DNA from: Halichondria panicea
Taxonomy: Eukaryota > Porifera > Demospongiae > Suberitida > Halichondriidae
Length of the DNA: 64,000 nt
Direction: 5' to 3'
Assembly: GCF_963675165.1 (NCBI RefSeq)
Contig: NC_087384.1
Location: forward strand, 5,821,182 to 5,885,181
A program made the translations under genes and the position numbers. Under the pieces are notes generated by a model. The model worked only from the letters and a program-made list of their open reading frames with translations. It was not told the origin of the DNA and did no database searches. Every line of letters begins with the position of its first letter. The stretch's first letter is position 1. This document shows positions 12,030 through 32,600 of the stretch, one piece after another.

Positions 12030-13254
12030 TTATACCTCTGATAGTAGTGGAATGTGGTGGTTTCTCTGAGACGGTTTAACCCCTTGTTTGTCTGGAACAT
12101 CTTTGTGATTGTACCACTCTACTAGTAAAGATACTGCATGTGTGTTGTTTCTGCGTTGGGCTTCATGAAGCATTGTCCTTTCATTTGAGTCGGTGTATAT
12201 TGTATTGATGTCAACTTCATTTTGTTTCAGTAAATCTAGCACTGCTCTAAACGTACTCAACTTATTAGGATCATTCGGAATACAGTTCATGAGATAGTAA
12301 AAGGGCGTGTAATCCTTTTCATCCAGAACTTGTATAGCAGGAATGATATCGTGGTGAAATTGTTTACATGCGTCAATAACGATGTCAAGGAACCATGACC
12401 ACTTACTCGCAATGTGAAGAAGGGTGTTACTTCGATCAAGCATGTTAAAATTGATTCCTGTTAAATGAGATAGGACATCATGCTGAACACACAGGTTAAA
12501 CAGTAGCTCGACTGCTGTACTATGTTGCGTTTCAAAAGCTAATTCGATGGGAGTTTTTCCTTTATTGTTTTTTGCACGCAGAATTTTCTTAATTTGCTGA
12601 GGATCTCCTTGGACGAAAAGACCTATTTTTTTTTTATCGACTTTAGTGCCACTGAGAATAGCACTATGAACCGGCAAATCTCCATCCTTATCCGTTTTAA
12701 CAAGCTGTTTGGGAGGCATCTTCGAAATAATTTTTTTCATGTCTTCAAAAGTGAAAGATGTACTGCTCCTAGCTAGGCCATGAGTTGCAGTTCCTTGGAA
12801 TTGCTCATCAACTTTGTCAATTGAATCTAGATACCCCACATTGAGGGGATTATCCTCCACCAGATCTTGGAAATGTTCTGCTAGCCACGGCTCCCACTTT
12901 AGACCCTGCACATAAATTTAATATTATTTTTCACCAACGCATGTGCTAGAGAAACACCAAAAAGTGTATAAACAAGAAACGGAGCTTTATGCCAATACAT
13001 ATTAAAGCACAATGTTGAGAAACATGTTGTACAATGAAGTTTGTATTATGCACTCCTGGTATTATGTAGATCAGTGTACATGACATTGTGTCTATAGATC
13101 TACTACACTATAATTATGCCATTGTATAAACTAACTCTAGATCTTACCTGCTTTGTTGACATACTTGACAATGCGTGCGCGTGCCTTGACCAGTCACTAT
13201 CAGGAACTGCTCTGATGATCTTACTAAATATAACATTGGCCAGGATCCAGGGAT
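12030..13254 (-). CDS. Ankyrin-repeat-like protein fragment
   Basis: Two exons are supported: 13148-13254 and 12030-12905, both with consistent phase. The large exon encodes about 290 aa with ankyrin-like helices (for example NKGKTPIELAFETQHSTAV, NTLLHIASKW and RTMLHEAQRRNNTHAVSLLV). It either ends at the TAA at 12030 or splices at GAG/GTATAA (12036/12035). The small exon encodes an acidic/hydrophobic stretch (PWILANVIFSKIIRAVPDSD). An upstream exon must exist but was not found; a decayed LINE lies directly upstream. The phase at 12036 does not fit the start of the Roc-COR gene, so I treat it as a separate gene or gene remnant. Function unknown. Confidence 0.5.
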
Positions 13255-13329
13255 CTATTAATAATACCACAAGCACACGTACATTGCGTGCTGCGCATGC
13301 GCAACTGAGGCAATTTAAAGGTAGGCGAG

Positions 13330-14110
13330 GGTAAAATATTCACGATTCCAGGCCGTATTAAAATACCAATCCCAAAACCACTTAAGCCCATCACTCTGGC
13401 CCCAAATCTTAGCAAGATACTCGAGAAGTGTATTCTCCTCAGATATAGGTCTAACCTTTTAACGTCTGACCTACAGTTTGGCTTCAAGGAGGGATTTTCC
13501 ACTGAATTATCCACTGAATTATGGAGTGCTGATGAATGTTGTCTCTCAGTATCTGCAAGGCAATACTAGGATGCCAGCAAAGCTTTTAATAGAGTTAACC
13601 ATACTACCCTCTTTAAGATGCTCATTGAAAGGAACCTTCCTCCCACAATGCTGCGATTTCTCTTCTCATGGTACAGGGACCAGGAATTAGCTGTTGTTCG
13701 CTGGAATGCAGTTCTTTCAGCATCTTTTAATGTTTCGAATGGTGTACGTCAGGGTGGTGTTCTCTCTCCAATCCTTTTCACTGTTTATGTTGACGAGCTC
13801 CTGCAATACTATCTCGGCTAGGAATCGGTTGCCATCTAGGAAGCCACTCTGTCTGTGCACTTGGTTATGCTGACGATATAGCCCTTTTAGCCCCTCACCA
13901 TCTGCCATGCGCATCTTATTGAAAGAATGCAAAGTATTTGTCTCTGAATTCGATATAACTTTTAATGCCAGCAAAACTCAACTTATTTGTTTCAGTAATC
14001 GCCAGAGGTCGCTACCCAATGGGGTTTTCAGGTTCAATTGGAGCTGCTCTTTGTTTAACAGACACAGTGACCCACCTTGACCACATTCTTCATTGCAAGT
14101 TGGATGATGA
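13330..14110 (+). pseudogene. Decayed non-LTR retrotransposon reverse transcriptase
   Basis: Conceptual reading across frames shows reverse-transcriptase landmarks of LINEs: a PIPKPLKPITLAPNLSKILEK-like block near 13360, QFGFKEG near 13470, then NGVRQGGVLSPILFTVYVDE at 13739-13798 and the catalytic-type YADD at about 13867 (GYADDIALLAP). In-frame stops and frameshifts interrupt it, and no endonuclease domain or intact end is visible. Not functional. Confidence 0.8.
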
Positions 14111-14209
14111 CGTTGATATTAAGTAACTTCCGCTATATATGTGCAGGAAAGCAAACTACTAGCCTCGGTCCCAGGCCAATCTGTCTCCAATTGGAAAATT
14201 TTGTCCACA

Positions 14210-14330
14210 AAAATTGTTCTTTAATTACTATAACATGCAAAGATTTAAAGGCGTGGCTTCCGGTAAGCAGTCATTCTGCGAACATTGTGCAACGAAATGC
14301 TTTTAGAGGCCAATCCACGAAATATAAATG
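14210..14330. mobile_element. MITE fragment
   Basis: Matches in inverse the segment of the 22302-22479 element containing ggcgtggcttccggtaagca and ccacgaaatataa. Confidence 0.5.
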
Positions 14331-14374
14331 AGATGCGGCCAAGCCTGACATCCCGAACAAAGTCCGTACAAACC

Positions 14375-14550
14375 ATACACAGTAAAAACAGATTCGTTAT
14401 AATAACATAAAACATCTCAAATAAAATGCATCATTTGAAATTTAATGTAGAAATAACATAAATTTCTGTCATTTCTACATTAAATTTCAAATGATGCATT
14501 TTATTTGAGATGTTTTATGTTATTATAACGAATCTGTTTTTACTGTGTAT
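14375..14550. repeat. Perfect 80-bp inverted repeat
   Basis: The arm at 14375-14454 is repeated in inverse at 14471-14550 with a 16-nt spacer; I found no mismatch by eye. Very AT-rich. No coding content. Confidence 0.85.
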
Positions 14551-15380
14551 CGTCATTGCTTTATATAATTCCATTTGATCAGGTTGTTAGCCCCGACTGC
14601 TGTGTATGCTTGGCTAGACGCCCACGAGAAGACCGATCTGATGAGTGGGAATTTTAATGTTAAAGCACACGATACAAATTTGGAAAAAGCTCTGGTATTT
14701 GATCATACACTCTATCAGCTGCAATTGACTATAAGTTGGACTTAATTACTATTCCTGTATATACAAATACTAAACTATTTTATCTTTACACTATACTTGT
14801 AAAAATTATATATACTTGTACGCCTATCCCTGGTGTTTTCAAGGATGATAGTGCACATTAAAGTATCAATAATTATTATCAGAAACAAGCTGATTTTTCA
14901 CCTGACAATAAGTCTATAAACAACATAACCTCCAAAAATGATAGCCCAATTCTAATGAATATACACCAAAATGTGGTCGTGTCTGAGAAAATAAACAGGA
15001 ACCTACGAATCACTGAAGAGGCAGAGCCACAAGATTTAAGGTGCTTTTGGTAGCTAAAAGTCTCCCCTACAACATATCACAAAACTATATGTATCCTACG
15101 CATGACAGCAGCAGTTACAAAACCACTAACTGCACTACACAAATATCAGACGGTTGACAAGTTGATAGCATGCTCCTTTGTTGTTGTAAGTTTGTTGTTG
15201 TATTATTATTAACAATACTTTCAAATTTACACCGGTGAAGGGATAATTAGTGAAAAGTTCAAATGATTTCCGACTCCAATCTCTTCTGCGCATGTTTGTT
15301 AGTTAATGATCTTTACCACACTAACTGCCAGGACCTAGCTCACATGATCTTCCACGTGGAGTACAGTCACAGAGGCAGTG
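14551..15380. promoter_or_regulatory. Upstream region of eIF3c
   Basis: No gene seen. It precedes the eIF3c start codon and should contain its promoter; the last 150 bp hold a GCGCATG and a CACGTGGA motif. No TATA box is evident. Confidence 0.35.
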
Positions 15381-23047
<7,667 letters not shown>

Positions 23048-23515
23048 CGATAATATTATATTAGTGATCAATTCTATGTACTCTACATGTACTTTATTTT
23101 GTAGATGATGTAATTATCAAAACTGACCGTATCATTATCATTCAGTGTGTTGCTTGAAATTTATACTACGCGATTATGTGGCGTAAGTTTGCTATCTACT
23201 TCCTAATAACTTTTACTCCTGCAATTTGGAAAGTTCAAAAGTCCTTTCTGGAGTAAGTAAAAATTTTCAATGCTATCGACAGTAAAATTTAAAGTTGCTT
23301 TTATTAAACTATATAGGGGTGCATTGTAATTATGTAGCACTGTTACAACCAGGATCGAGTGCATGTACTCTTATACTGTTACAACTTAAAACAAATCTTA
23401 TTCAAAAATACAACTCATGAGTTGTGATCAATATTCTCAAGAATTATTTAATAGCTGATCATGTGATCAATTCCCTATAATTATACTACAAAATTATGTA
23501 GCTACTAAGCTAGGG
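23048..23515. other. Tail-to-tail gap between eIF3c and PIG3
   Basis: About 470 bp between two convergent stop codons. No gene, no canonical AATAAA recognised near either stop, AT-rich. Confidence 0.6.
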
Positions 23516-23663
23516 CTATGTTGTCATAGTAATGATGATTTTGCCAATGTTCTTATTCTCCCTCATCCTGGTGTGAGCGAGTGTGGCGTTCTCTGCCGAG
23601 TGCACACTGTCCACCCTCACCTTCGCTGACCCAGCCGAGAAGAGGGGGAGAGTGTCACGAGCG

Positions 23664-23725
<62 letters not shown>

Positions 23726-26700
23726 TGGGTGTGTGTGTGTGTGTGTGTGGTGTGTGTGTGTGTGGTGGGTGGGGGTGATCAGTGACAATGATATGCATCA
23801 TAATCAGGATAGGTTAAAAAAAAGCTTACATAACTATTCATGAGGTATGTATAATTATGTAGGCAGTTTAGTGAAGCTGTTCCAAAGAAAAAATTATGCT
23901 AACAGCTTGAGCAATCTATTGGATACAGGCTTATTGGAGACGAGACCAGAACTACTGGAACGTGGAGCTAACTGGACAAACCTGTTTGACGAGTTCTCCC
24001 CTGTACTCGAGCGACCGGCTCCTCAGTGTAGAGAAGAAATGAGTCACCCTTTTCTTCAGCTCCACCCCCAAATTAGCCTTCTCCAACACAGACCCACCCA
24101 ACTGCACACACGTACACATTACGTACATTCAATCAATCAAGAGACGGGAACTAGAAACTTACAAATCCTAAATGGATTATCCTCCCGTCAATTGCCACAC
24201 ACTGAGAGTGCTTCTCCCAATAAGGGGCACCCACAAAATCCAGAATAACATCAGCACCTGAGAAAGGAGTTAATTTAAGAAGGGCTATATAATATTGAAA
24301 CAGCACACGGTTCTAAGTTACACAATGACTGAGCTACTGGTATTATATAATTATTGTACCTTTATTATTGGTGAACTTCATGACTTCAAGAGCAAAATTG
24401 TCAGTTTTGTAGTTGATGCCAAAATCTGCCCCGTTTTCCTTGCAAACGGAGAGCTTCTCGTCAGAGCCAGCTGTGACGATCACCTGCACACCCTTACAGA
24501 GGTTCTTGGCCAACTGAGCAGCTGCCATACCCACACCACTCCCACCCTGGATGAAAACAAGACGCACAATAATAGTCAGAGAGTTTTGATAGCAATAGCT
24601 AGGCATGAACACGTACTAGTATAGCTTACTGTACGTGCTCCATGTTCTAGCATTGTGGTGTACACAATAAATTAAACTTTGGTATTGATTACATTTTTTT
24701 GACAGTTAGAATTACACTTACACACACACACACACACACACACAGAGTGCTCAAATGGTTCAGAACAAAACGAAACAATTATTCAGAGAATTCTGATAAT
24801 TTTGGCATACAACTAACAATATCCATCATTATAATGTTACAGCATGAATAAGCTTACAGCATGAATGAGAACTGTCTCTCCATCTTTGAGCCTTCCATTC
24901 CACACCAGAGCTTGGTAGGCAGTCAGATAGTTCTCCGCTACACGTGCAGGAAACAATAAATGATCATAATCAACAGTATCATTGCTCTCTCACGTATTCC
25001 AGCAGCCTCTGTCCATGTCACGCCCTCAGGCACGGCCATCACCACCTGGTAAGGGGCTCGGCAAAACTCTGGACAGTGAGAAAGCATGTGTAGGTGAGGT
25101 GAGGTGCAATCAGTCGATCAGCATAATGGCACACTGTGTCTAGCAACATAGGAGTGCATACATTTTTTAGCAGGTGGACACACACCATTGTACATTTACC
25201 GCATATATTTTAGCAGGTGGACACAGTATTTATACAAACTAGCTTCAAAATAGAGTACATGCTGGGGCTGCAGATACTGTTATGTGAGCATAGAGCACAC
25301 GACTGTCCCTACAGTACCTGCATAGCCTCCCCCTCCCACCAGAGCAATGACCCTGTCCCTACAGTACCTGCATAGCCTCCCCCTCCCACCAGAGCAATGA
25401 CCCTGTCCCTACAGTACCTGCATAGCCTCCCCCTCCCACTAGAGCCATGACCCTGTCCCTACAGTACCTGCATAGCCTCCCCCTCCCACCAGAGCAATGA
25501 CCCTGTCCCTACAGTACCTGCATAGCCTCCCCCTCCCACCAGAGCCATGACCCTGTCCTTACAGTACCTGCATAGCCTCCCCCTCCCACTAGAGCCATGA
25601 CCCTGTCCCTACAGTACCTGCATAGCCTCCCCCTCCCACCAGAGCCATGACCCTGTCCCTACGGTACCTGCATAGCCTCCCCCTCCCACCAGAGCCATGA
25701 CCCTGTCCCTACGGTACCTGCATAGCCTCCCCCTCCCACCAGAGCCATGACCCTGTCCCTACAGTACCTGCATAGCCTCCCCCTCCCACCAGAGCAATGA
25801 CCCTGTCCCTACAGTACCTGCATAGCCTCCCCCTCCCACCAGAGCCATGACCCTGTCCCTACAGTACCTGCATAGCCTCCCCCTCCCACCAGAGCCATGA
25901 CCCTGTCCCTACGGTACCTGCATAGCCTCCCCCTCCCACCAGAGCCATGACCCTGTCCCTACGGTACCTGCATAGCCTCCCCCTCCCACCAGAGCCATGA
26001 CCCTGTCCCTACGGTACCTGCATAGCCTCCCCCTCCCACCAGAGCCATGACCCTGTCCCTACAGTACCTGCATAGCCTCCCCCTCCCACCAGAGCAATGA
26101 CCCTGTCCTTACAGTACCTGCATAGCCTCCCCCTCCCACCAGAGCCATGACCCTGTCCTTACAGTACCTGCATAGCCTCCCCCTCCCACCAGAGCCATGA
26201 CCCTGTCCCTACAGTACCTGCATAGCCTCCCCTCCCACCAGAGCCATGACCCTGTCCCTACAGTACCTGCATAGCCTCCCCCTCCCACCAGAGCAATGAC
26301 CCTGTCCTTACAGTACCTGCATAGCCTCCCCCTCCCACCAGAGCAATGACCCTGTCCTTACAGTACCTGCATAGCCTCCCCCTCCCACCAGAGCCATGAC
26401 CCTGTCCTTACAGTACCTGCATAGCCTCCCCCTCCCACCAGAGCCATGACCCTGTCCTTACAGTACCTGCATAGCCTCCCCCTCCCACCAGAGCCATGAC
26501 CCTGTCCCTACAGTACCTGCATAGCCTCCCCCTCCCACTAGAGCAATGACCCTGTCCCTACAGTACCTGCATAGCCTCCCCCTCCCACCAGAGCCATGAC
26601 CCTGTCCCTACAGTACCTGCATAGCCTCCCCCTCCCACTAGAGCCATGACCCTGTCCTTACAGTACCTGCATAGCCTCCCCCTCCCACCAGAGCCATGAC

Positions 26701-29273
26701 CCTGTCCCTACAGTACCTGCATAGCCTCCCCCTCCCACCAGAGCAATGACCCTGTCCTTGCATAGCCTCCCCCTCCCACTAGAGCCATGACCCTGTCCCT
26801 ACGGTACCTGCATAGCCTCCCCCTCCCACCAGAGCAATGACCCTGTCCCTACGGTACCTGCATAGCCTCCCCCTCCCACTAGAGCAATGACCCTGTCCCT
26901 ACGGTACCTGCATAGCCTCCCCCTCCCACTAGAGCAATGACCCTGTCCCTACAGTACCTGCATAGCCTCCCCTCCCACCAGAGCCATGACCCTGTCCTTA
27001 CAGTACCTGCATAGCCTCCCCCTCCCACTAGAGCAATGACCCTGTCCCTACAGTACCTGCATAGCCTCCCCCTCCCACTAGAGCAATGACCCTGTCCCTA
27101 CAGTACCTGCATAGCCTCCCCCTCCCACTAGAGCAATGACCCTGTCCCTACAGTACCTGCATAGCCTCCCCTCCCACCAGAGCCATGACCCTGTCCTTAC
27201 AGTACCTGCATAGCCTCCCCTCCCACCAGAGCCATGACCCTGTCCCTACAGTACCTGCATAGCCTCCCCCTCCCACTAGAGCAATGACCCTGTCCCTACA
27301 GTACCTGCATAGCCTCCCCTCCCACCAGAGCCATGACCCTGTCCTTACAGTACCTGCATAGCCTCCCCCTCCCACTAGAGCAATGACCCTGTCCCTACAG
27401 TACCTGCATAGCCTCCCCTCCCACCAGAGCCATGACCCTGTCCTTACAGTACCTGCATAGCCTCCCCCTCCCACTAGAGCAATGACCCTGTCCCTACAGT
27501 ACCTGCATAGCCTCCCCCTCCCACTAGAGCAATGACCCTGTCCCTACAGTACCTGCATAGCCTCCCCCTCCCACTAGAGCAATGACCCTGTCCCTACAGT
27601 ACCTGCATAGCCTCCCCTCCCACCAGAGCCATGACCCTGTCCTTACAGTACCTGCATAGCCTCCCCCTCCCACCAGAGCCATGACCCTGTCCCTACAGTA
27701 CCTGCATAGCCTCCCCCTCCCACCAGAGCCATGACCCTGTCCCTACAGTACCTGCATAGCCTCCCCCTCCCACCAGAGCCATGACCCTGTCCCTACAGTA
27801 CCTGCATAGCCTCCCCCTCCCACCAGAGCCATGACCCTGTACCTACAGTACCTGCATAGCCTCCCCCTCCCACCAGAGCAATGACCCTGTCCTTACAGTA
27901 CCTGCATAGCCTCCCCCTCCCACCAGAGCCATGACCCTGTCCCTACAGTACCTGCATAGCCTCCCCCTCCCACCAGAGCCATGACCCTGTCCCTACAGTA
28001 CCTGCATAGCCTCCCCCTCCCACCAGAGCCATGACCCTGTACCTACAGTACCTGCATAGCCTCCCCCTCCCACCAGAGCAATGACCCTGTCCTTACAGTA
28101 CCTGCATAGCCTCCCCCTCCCACCAGAGCCATGACCCTGTCCCTACAGTACCTGCATAGCCTCCCCCTCCCACCAGAGCAATGACCCTGTCCTTACAGTA
28201 CCTGCATAGCCTCCCCCTCCCACCAGAGCCATGACCCTGTCCCTACAGTACCTGCATAGCCTCCCTCTCCCACTAGAGCCATGACCCTGTCCCTACAGTA
28301 CCTGCATAGCCTCCCCCTCCCACCAGAGCCATGACCCTGTCCTTACAGTACCTGCATAGCCTCCCCTCCCACCAGAGCCATGACCCTGTCCCTACAGTAC
28401 CTGCATAGCCTCCCCCTCCCACTAGAGCAATGACCCTGTCCCTACAGTACCTGCATAGCCTCCCCCTCCCACCAGAGCAATGACCCTGTCCCTACAGTAC
28501 CTGCATAGCCTCCCCCTCCCACTAGAGCAATGACCCTGTCCCTACAGTACCTGCATAGCCTCCCCCTCCCACCAGAGCAATGACCCTGTCCCTACAGTAC
28601 CTGCATAGCCTCCCCCTCCCACTAGAGCCATGACCCTGTCCCCTGTCTTCAGGCTAGTCTGCTCACTCGCTGTCTGTGTCATCTCAACCACAGTACCAGC
28701 AACTGCACATGGAGGAAGAACAAGATCATATTTCTACCAACATGCATACAGACTATGAAATAATACAAACACAGTACAGTAATAGACGCCAGTCGCCGAC
28801 AAAAACTTCTCAGCAGGATAATTTTAATAGCAGTCAATAGATCTCACAAAAATTGTATTTTCAAAACGGTAATTGAAATACCTTCAACTCCTAGGATATC
28901 TGACTCTCCCTGGGGGGGCGGGAACTTACCCCCCACCTGGATCAGGTCCAAACGATTCACCCCAGCAGCCTCAACCTGCTCAAAAACATTCAGTGAACCA
29001 CTGTAGAGAATAGGAAGGTCTAGAAACTATGGGACAAGAGCTTATGAATAACTATCAGCATGTCGAGAGCAAAAGACCCTTTAAAACCATACAGGATGAT
29101 GCAGACTGCACCGTATTAAAACAGAGTACACGTCTACTAGATTCTATCAAGAATCAATCACTTGTATGATAGTGCACCTTGATCAAGACATCTCCTTCTT
29201 TGAGAGAGGGCTTCTCTGTGTCTGTCTGCAGGTGCAGGCTGCTGTCAAAGCTGTTGTAGCCGATGCTCCTCAT
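23516..29273 (-). CDS. TP53I3: PIG3/TP53I3-like quinone oxidoreductase
   Basis: Zinc-independent medium-chain reductase of the zeta-crystallin/PIG3 group; the family reduces quinones with NADPH in the cytosol. Exons (leftward): 29178-29273, 28882-28975, 28601-28702, 24994-25068, 24858-24937, 24360-24546, 24163-24257, 23982-24101, 23516-23665. Phases agree throughout; 999 nt gives 332 aa, the length I recall for human TP53I3. Landmarks: EAAGVNRLDLIQ, GDRVMALVGGGGYA, AVPEGVTWTEAAGI, the nucleotide-binding GGSGVGMAAAQLAK, VILDFVGAPYWEKH and the closing NKNIGKIIITM. Start MRSIGYN is at the usual N-terminus, though an AG just upstream could mark a non-coding first exon. The last acceptor sits against a CA microsatellite, and intron 3 is filled by an array derived from the end of exon 3. 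It is head-to-head with SRRM2. Confidence 0.95.
23667..23766 (-). repeat. Microsatellite at PIG3 intron 8 acceptor
   Basis: TG repeat on the plus strand, so CA repeat on the coding strand, running directly into the CAG acceptor of the last PIG3 exon. Confidence 0.9.
25303..28643 (-). repeat. 50-bp minisatellite made of exon 3 tail plus splice donor
   Basis: About 66 tandem units of 50 bp (some 49) fill intron 3 of the PIG3 gene. Read on the coding strand, 42 bp of the unit equals the last 42 bp of exon 3 (encoding GDRVMALVGGGGYA and one base) and 8 bp equals the first intronic bases (GTACTGTA). The rightmost unit is continuous with unique exon 3 sequence and is the functional exon end. Recurrent variants are CATTG/CATGG, CCCTA/CCTTA, CACCA/CACTA and ACAGT/ACGGT. 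Each unit therefore carries a potential CAG/GTAC donor. Confidence 0.95.
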
Positions 29274-29641
29274 CTGGAAGATCACTGCAAAGAAAGTCAC
29301 AGCTTTACAAACCAACATCAGTTTTAGATAGGTCAGTTACCACGCCCATCTTCGTATCTGCTACCACGCCCCCTTTGCTAGGGCTTTGGTTTTTCTTTGT
29401 GTTGTTCTTTATTGCCTCCGGAGTACATGTGTTGTGGAACTAGAGAAATCTTGACAACAAAGACAAAGCCAGGTGGACAAGAACAAGGGGAGATCAACTG
29501 AAGCATTTTGAAGAGATCCAGCTAATAATAAGTGGGTTGGCCATGTGGTAGTGTACTGTTTCTATTTAATGCACACCGACCACCCCTATACATGCACAGT
29601 ACAGCTTGCCAGTTGACACACACTTTGTGTTTGGTGGAGAT
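29274..29641. promoter_or_regulatory. Probable bidirectional promoter PIG3/SRRM2
   Basis: Only 368 bp separate two divergent start codons. The centre holds two CCACGCCC-type boxes (around 29341 and 29363), the sort bound by Sp/KLF factors. No TATA box is evident. Shared regulation is inferred from spacing. Confidence 0.5.
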
Positions 29642-32600
29642 ATGTATAACGGGATCGGACTGACGACGCCCCGAGGCTCCGGCACTAGCGGCTACGTGCA
29701 GAGGAACTTTGCGGCCATCAAACCGCGCAAAGAAAAGGTGATTTGAGGTTGAAACTATTGTCATCAATAATTGATGCAATTACAAATGTTTGCATGCACA
29801 TTTTCCATGTTTGTGTACACTGATGGATGTGTAGATTATGTTTAAATTCCCTAATCAACATTGGCATAACATACGTCAGTGTGTAAGTTGTTAGCGATTT
29901 AAAGTACCTCTGTATGCATTATGTTAAGGCATGTCGGGGAGAAATAGTGGAGAAGAAAGGGGAGAGAGTGAGGGGCACGGGAGGGGGGAGATAGAGGGAA
30001 GGAAAGAATGGGGGAGAGAGTGAGGGACACTGGGGGGGGGGGGGAGAAAGGGATAGAGGAAAAGAAAAAATTGGGGGAGAGGGTGAGATGTGCGTCTGCC
30101 ACTGATTTCCACTCACACTACTACTGCAATGTAACCATGCTTCCTGTGCCCAGATTGAGTACAAGACAGGCGAGGACCTTGCCCGACTAGAGCGGACTCT
30201 GCACCGGGAGCCCAACAAGGAGATCTTGGAGCACTCGTGGAAGAGAAGCATTGAGCTCAAGTGTGTCGTGTTGCAGGAGGAGCTGGAGGAAAAGGGCGGG
30301 TGAGCAAAGGGGGAGGGGCCTCGTAATAATTATGTAGCTATAATCCTTTTCACTCAGATTATAAAGTTTCGATTTACTTCGATGTTGTTGTTGCATAACG
30401 TTCCATCCAAGTGTACGTTTCTTAGAACACTTGTGTGCTATGTTTTCATTGCGTGAATAAACAGTCTAAACCAAGCTGTACACCGTTGATTGCTTGACAT
30501 GATACTAAGTTTGCACAGTTTGTCAATATCATTATCCAATATTGTACACAGTTGTACTAAAAGTCATCTGTAAACTATATACACATGTACAGTACTCGGA
30601 AGTAATCATAATTATGATTGTATTGTATCTTTCAATCCCCCATCCAACTTATCCAATATTGTACACAGTTGTGCTAAACGTGATCTACTGACAGTGTAGC
30701 CTCGTTCCCTGACCGAGTTGTCTCTAAAATAACGCTAAGTTGCAAACTCATGTTATTTTGTATTTTGGAGACAACTCGGCCTGGAGACGAGGCTAGTACA
30801 TGTACATGTATATACATGTACTTAGAATCAGTATAATTATTGTCTCTTCCCCCCTTGCAGCTACTCCGAGGCTGAGATACAAGAGAAGGTTGCTAACCTG
30901 CGGACTAGCCTACTGGGTAATGGCTACCAGAGTGTGGGGGGCAGCACCAATGATACACATCAGTGTGCCGAGGCTAACCTCAAGAAGAACAAAGAGTTGA
31001 GGAGAGCATTCGGTATACGGGAGAACTATGTTGATGGCAGCTCCTTCAGTGTGATGGGGAAACCAGAGGAAGCCCCTGAGGCTGCGCCTGAGAAGGTGGA
31101 GGAATCGTGAGTCTATCTAGTTTAGCTATAGGGATCAATTATTATAGTTATGTAGATTGTTTAGTTAAGTCAATAAACCTCATAAGTACAAAATTCACCA
31201 TTTCTGTTTTGAAATGGCATGTTCTAGCTATTCTCAAGTTATATAGGCTCTCAAAGTACGTACAATGACATGTACATGTAGCTAGCTACAATGTATACGT
31301 GTACATGCATGTACTGTACGTGTACACTTGTAGCCACGTTTTGATGTACCCATCCGCCCCCTCCCTCCCCAGTGCCCCAGAGGTTAGTCGGAAGAGGAAG
31401 CCCGAGGCCAGCCCCTCTCCTGATTTGTCCAGTGATACCGAGTCCTCGTCCAGTGAGGAGGAACAAAGAAAGAAAAGAAGAAAGCACAAGTGAGCTCAAT
31501 CTCTGCTATGTACATGTACTGTACAACAGAGTAATATTATTATGATTGATGCATCTTCAACAGAGTAGGAATAGTTCTTTACTTCACAGGTTAGATATTG
31601 CCTGAGTCAGCTAGTACTAATACCAACTGTGATAACATATACCAATAATGTGTCAAGGTTATAGGATTAGTGGCTGTTTACTTTGCTCGCTGTACTTGTA
31701 GATATTACAGGCAACTTAAACAACTTGTTGTGTGTACATGCGTACAATGTAGTCATACAAAAAGTACGTGTACATGTAGCTAGCTGTACACGTTCAATGG
31801 TGTGTCTTTTTGACATGTGTTTTTGTTGTATCTGCTCAGATCCTCTCACAAGAAGAGTAAGAAATCTCGAAAGCACAAGAAAGCAAGGAGGTACGTCAGT
31901 TTTTTCATTGTACATTGTATGTATGTGTGCACTTACTTATAAAAATGTTGCTAAAATGCAATATTAATTGGGAAGTTATGTGTAATTATAGTGGCCTGCA
32001 TGTACAGGTACGTGTGTGGGCTGTTACTACCTGTCAGTAACTATGCACTTAAGGATTGACCCGTAATGGCATGCTATTATGCTCACAGTAGGTGGATGTA
32101 TTGTTTTGTATAAATTTCTTTTATTACTGGTAATGTAGATGTACAAGTGTAAAGTGTCGCAGCTTTGACCAACGGTGTCTGCAAGCATGATAAATCCTGT
32201 CACACAATTAATATAAGTATACAGCTTTTAATTCACTAGAGAGGCCACTTCTATATTGAGAAATTGTTTACTATTATAATACCAAAAAGCCTATATAGTT
32301 TATTGTGTGTGCTGTCTACAGTACACAGGGGCAGTTTGTGTATAGGGTATATTTTATGCAACACTTCCTATTAAGTCTAAATAGAGTTTGTCATACAAAT
32401 ATGAGAGTGGGCAGTGATGAAAGTCCTTTCTGTAGAAACACAAACAAATCGTTAGGATATAGTTTAAACCACTCTGGCACGTATAGTGAAACTTATACCT
32501 GCTGATAGCAGTCAGTTTCGATACAGAGGTGGGTTTGCTGACACAGGTTGAATGGAACTTTGGGGACTGGCTGACTGTGTTACATAATTATGTGTAGAGG

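Noticed and set aside
12030-12905. Ankyrin exon as the 5' part of the Roc-COR gene (a DAPK-like order)
   Set aside because: The exon ends in phase 0, which does not fit the only nearby acceptor before the Roc-COR start, and a good ATG exon at 7276-7338 already fits.
13618-13821. Active reverse transcriptase gene
   Set aside because: Only a short intact frame; flanking reading frames are broken by stops and shifts.
27148-27474. 108-aa repeat protein on the minus strand
   Set aside because: It is a frame running through the PIG3 intron minisatellite, with no independent start context or splice support.
25303-28643. CRISPR-like array
   Set aside because: Units are contiguous without unique spacers, and the unit is clearly derived from exon 3 of a eukaryotic gene.
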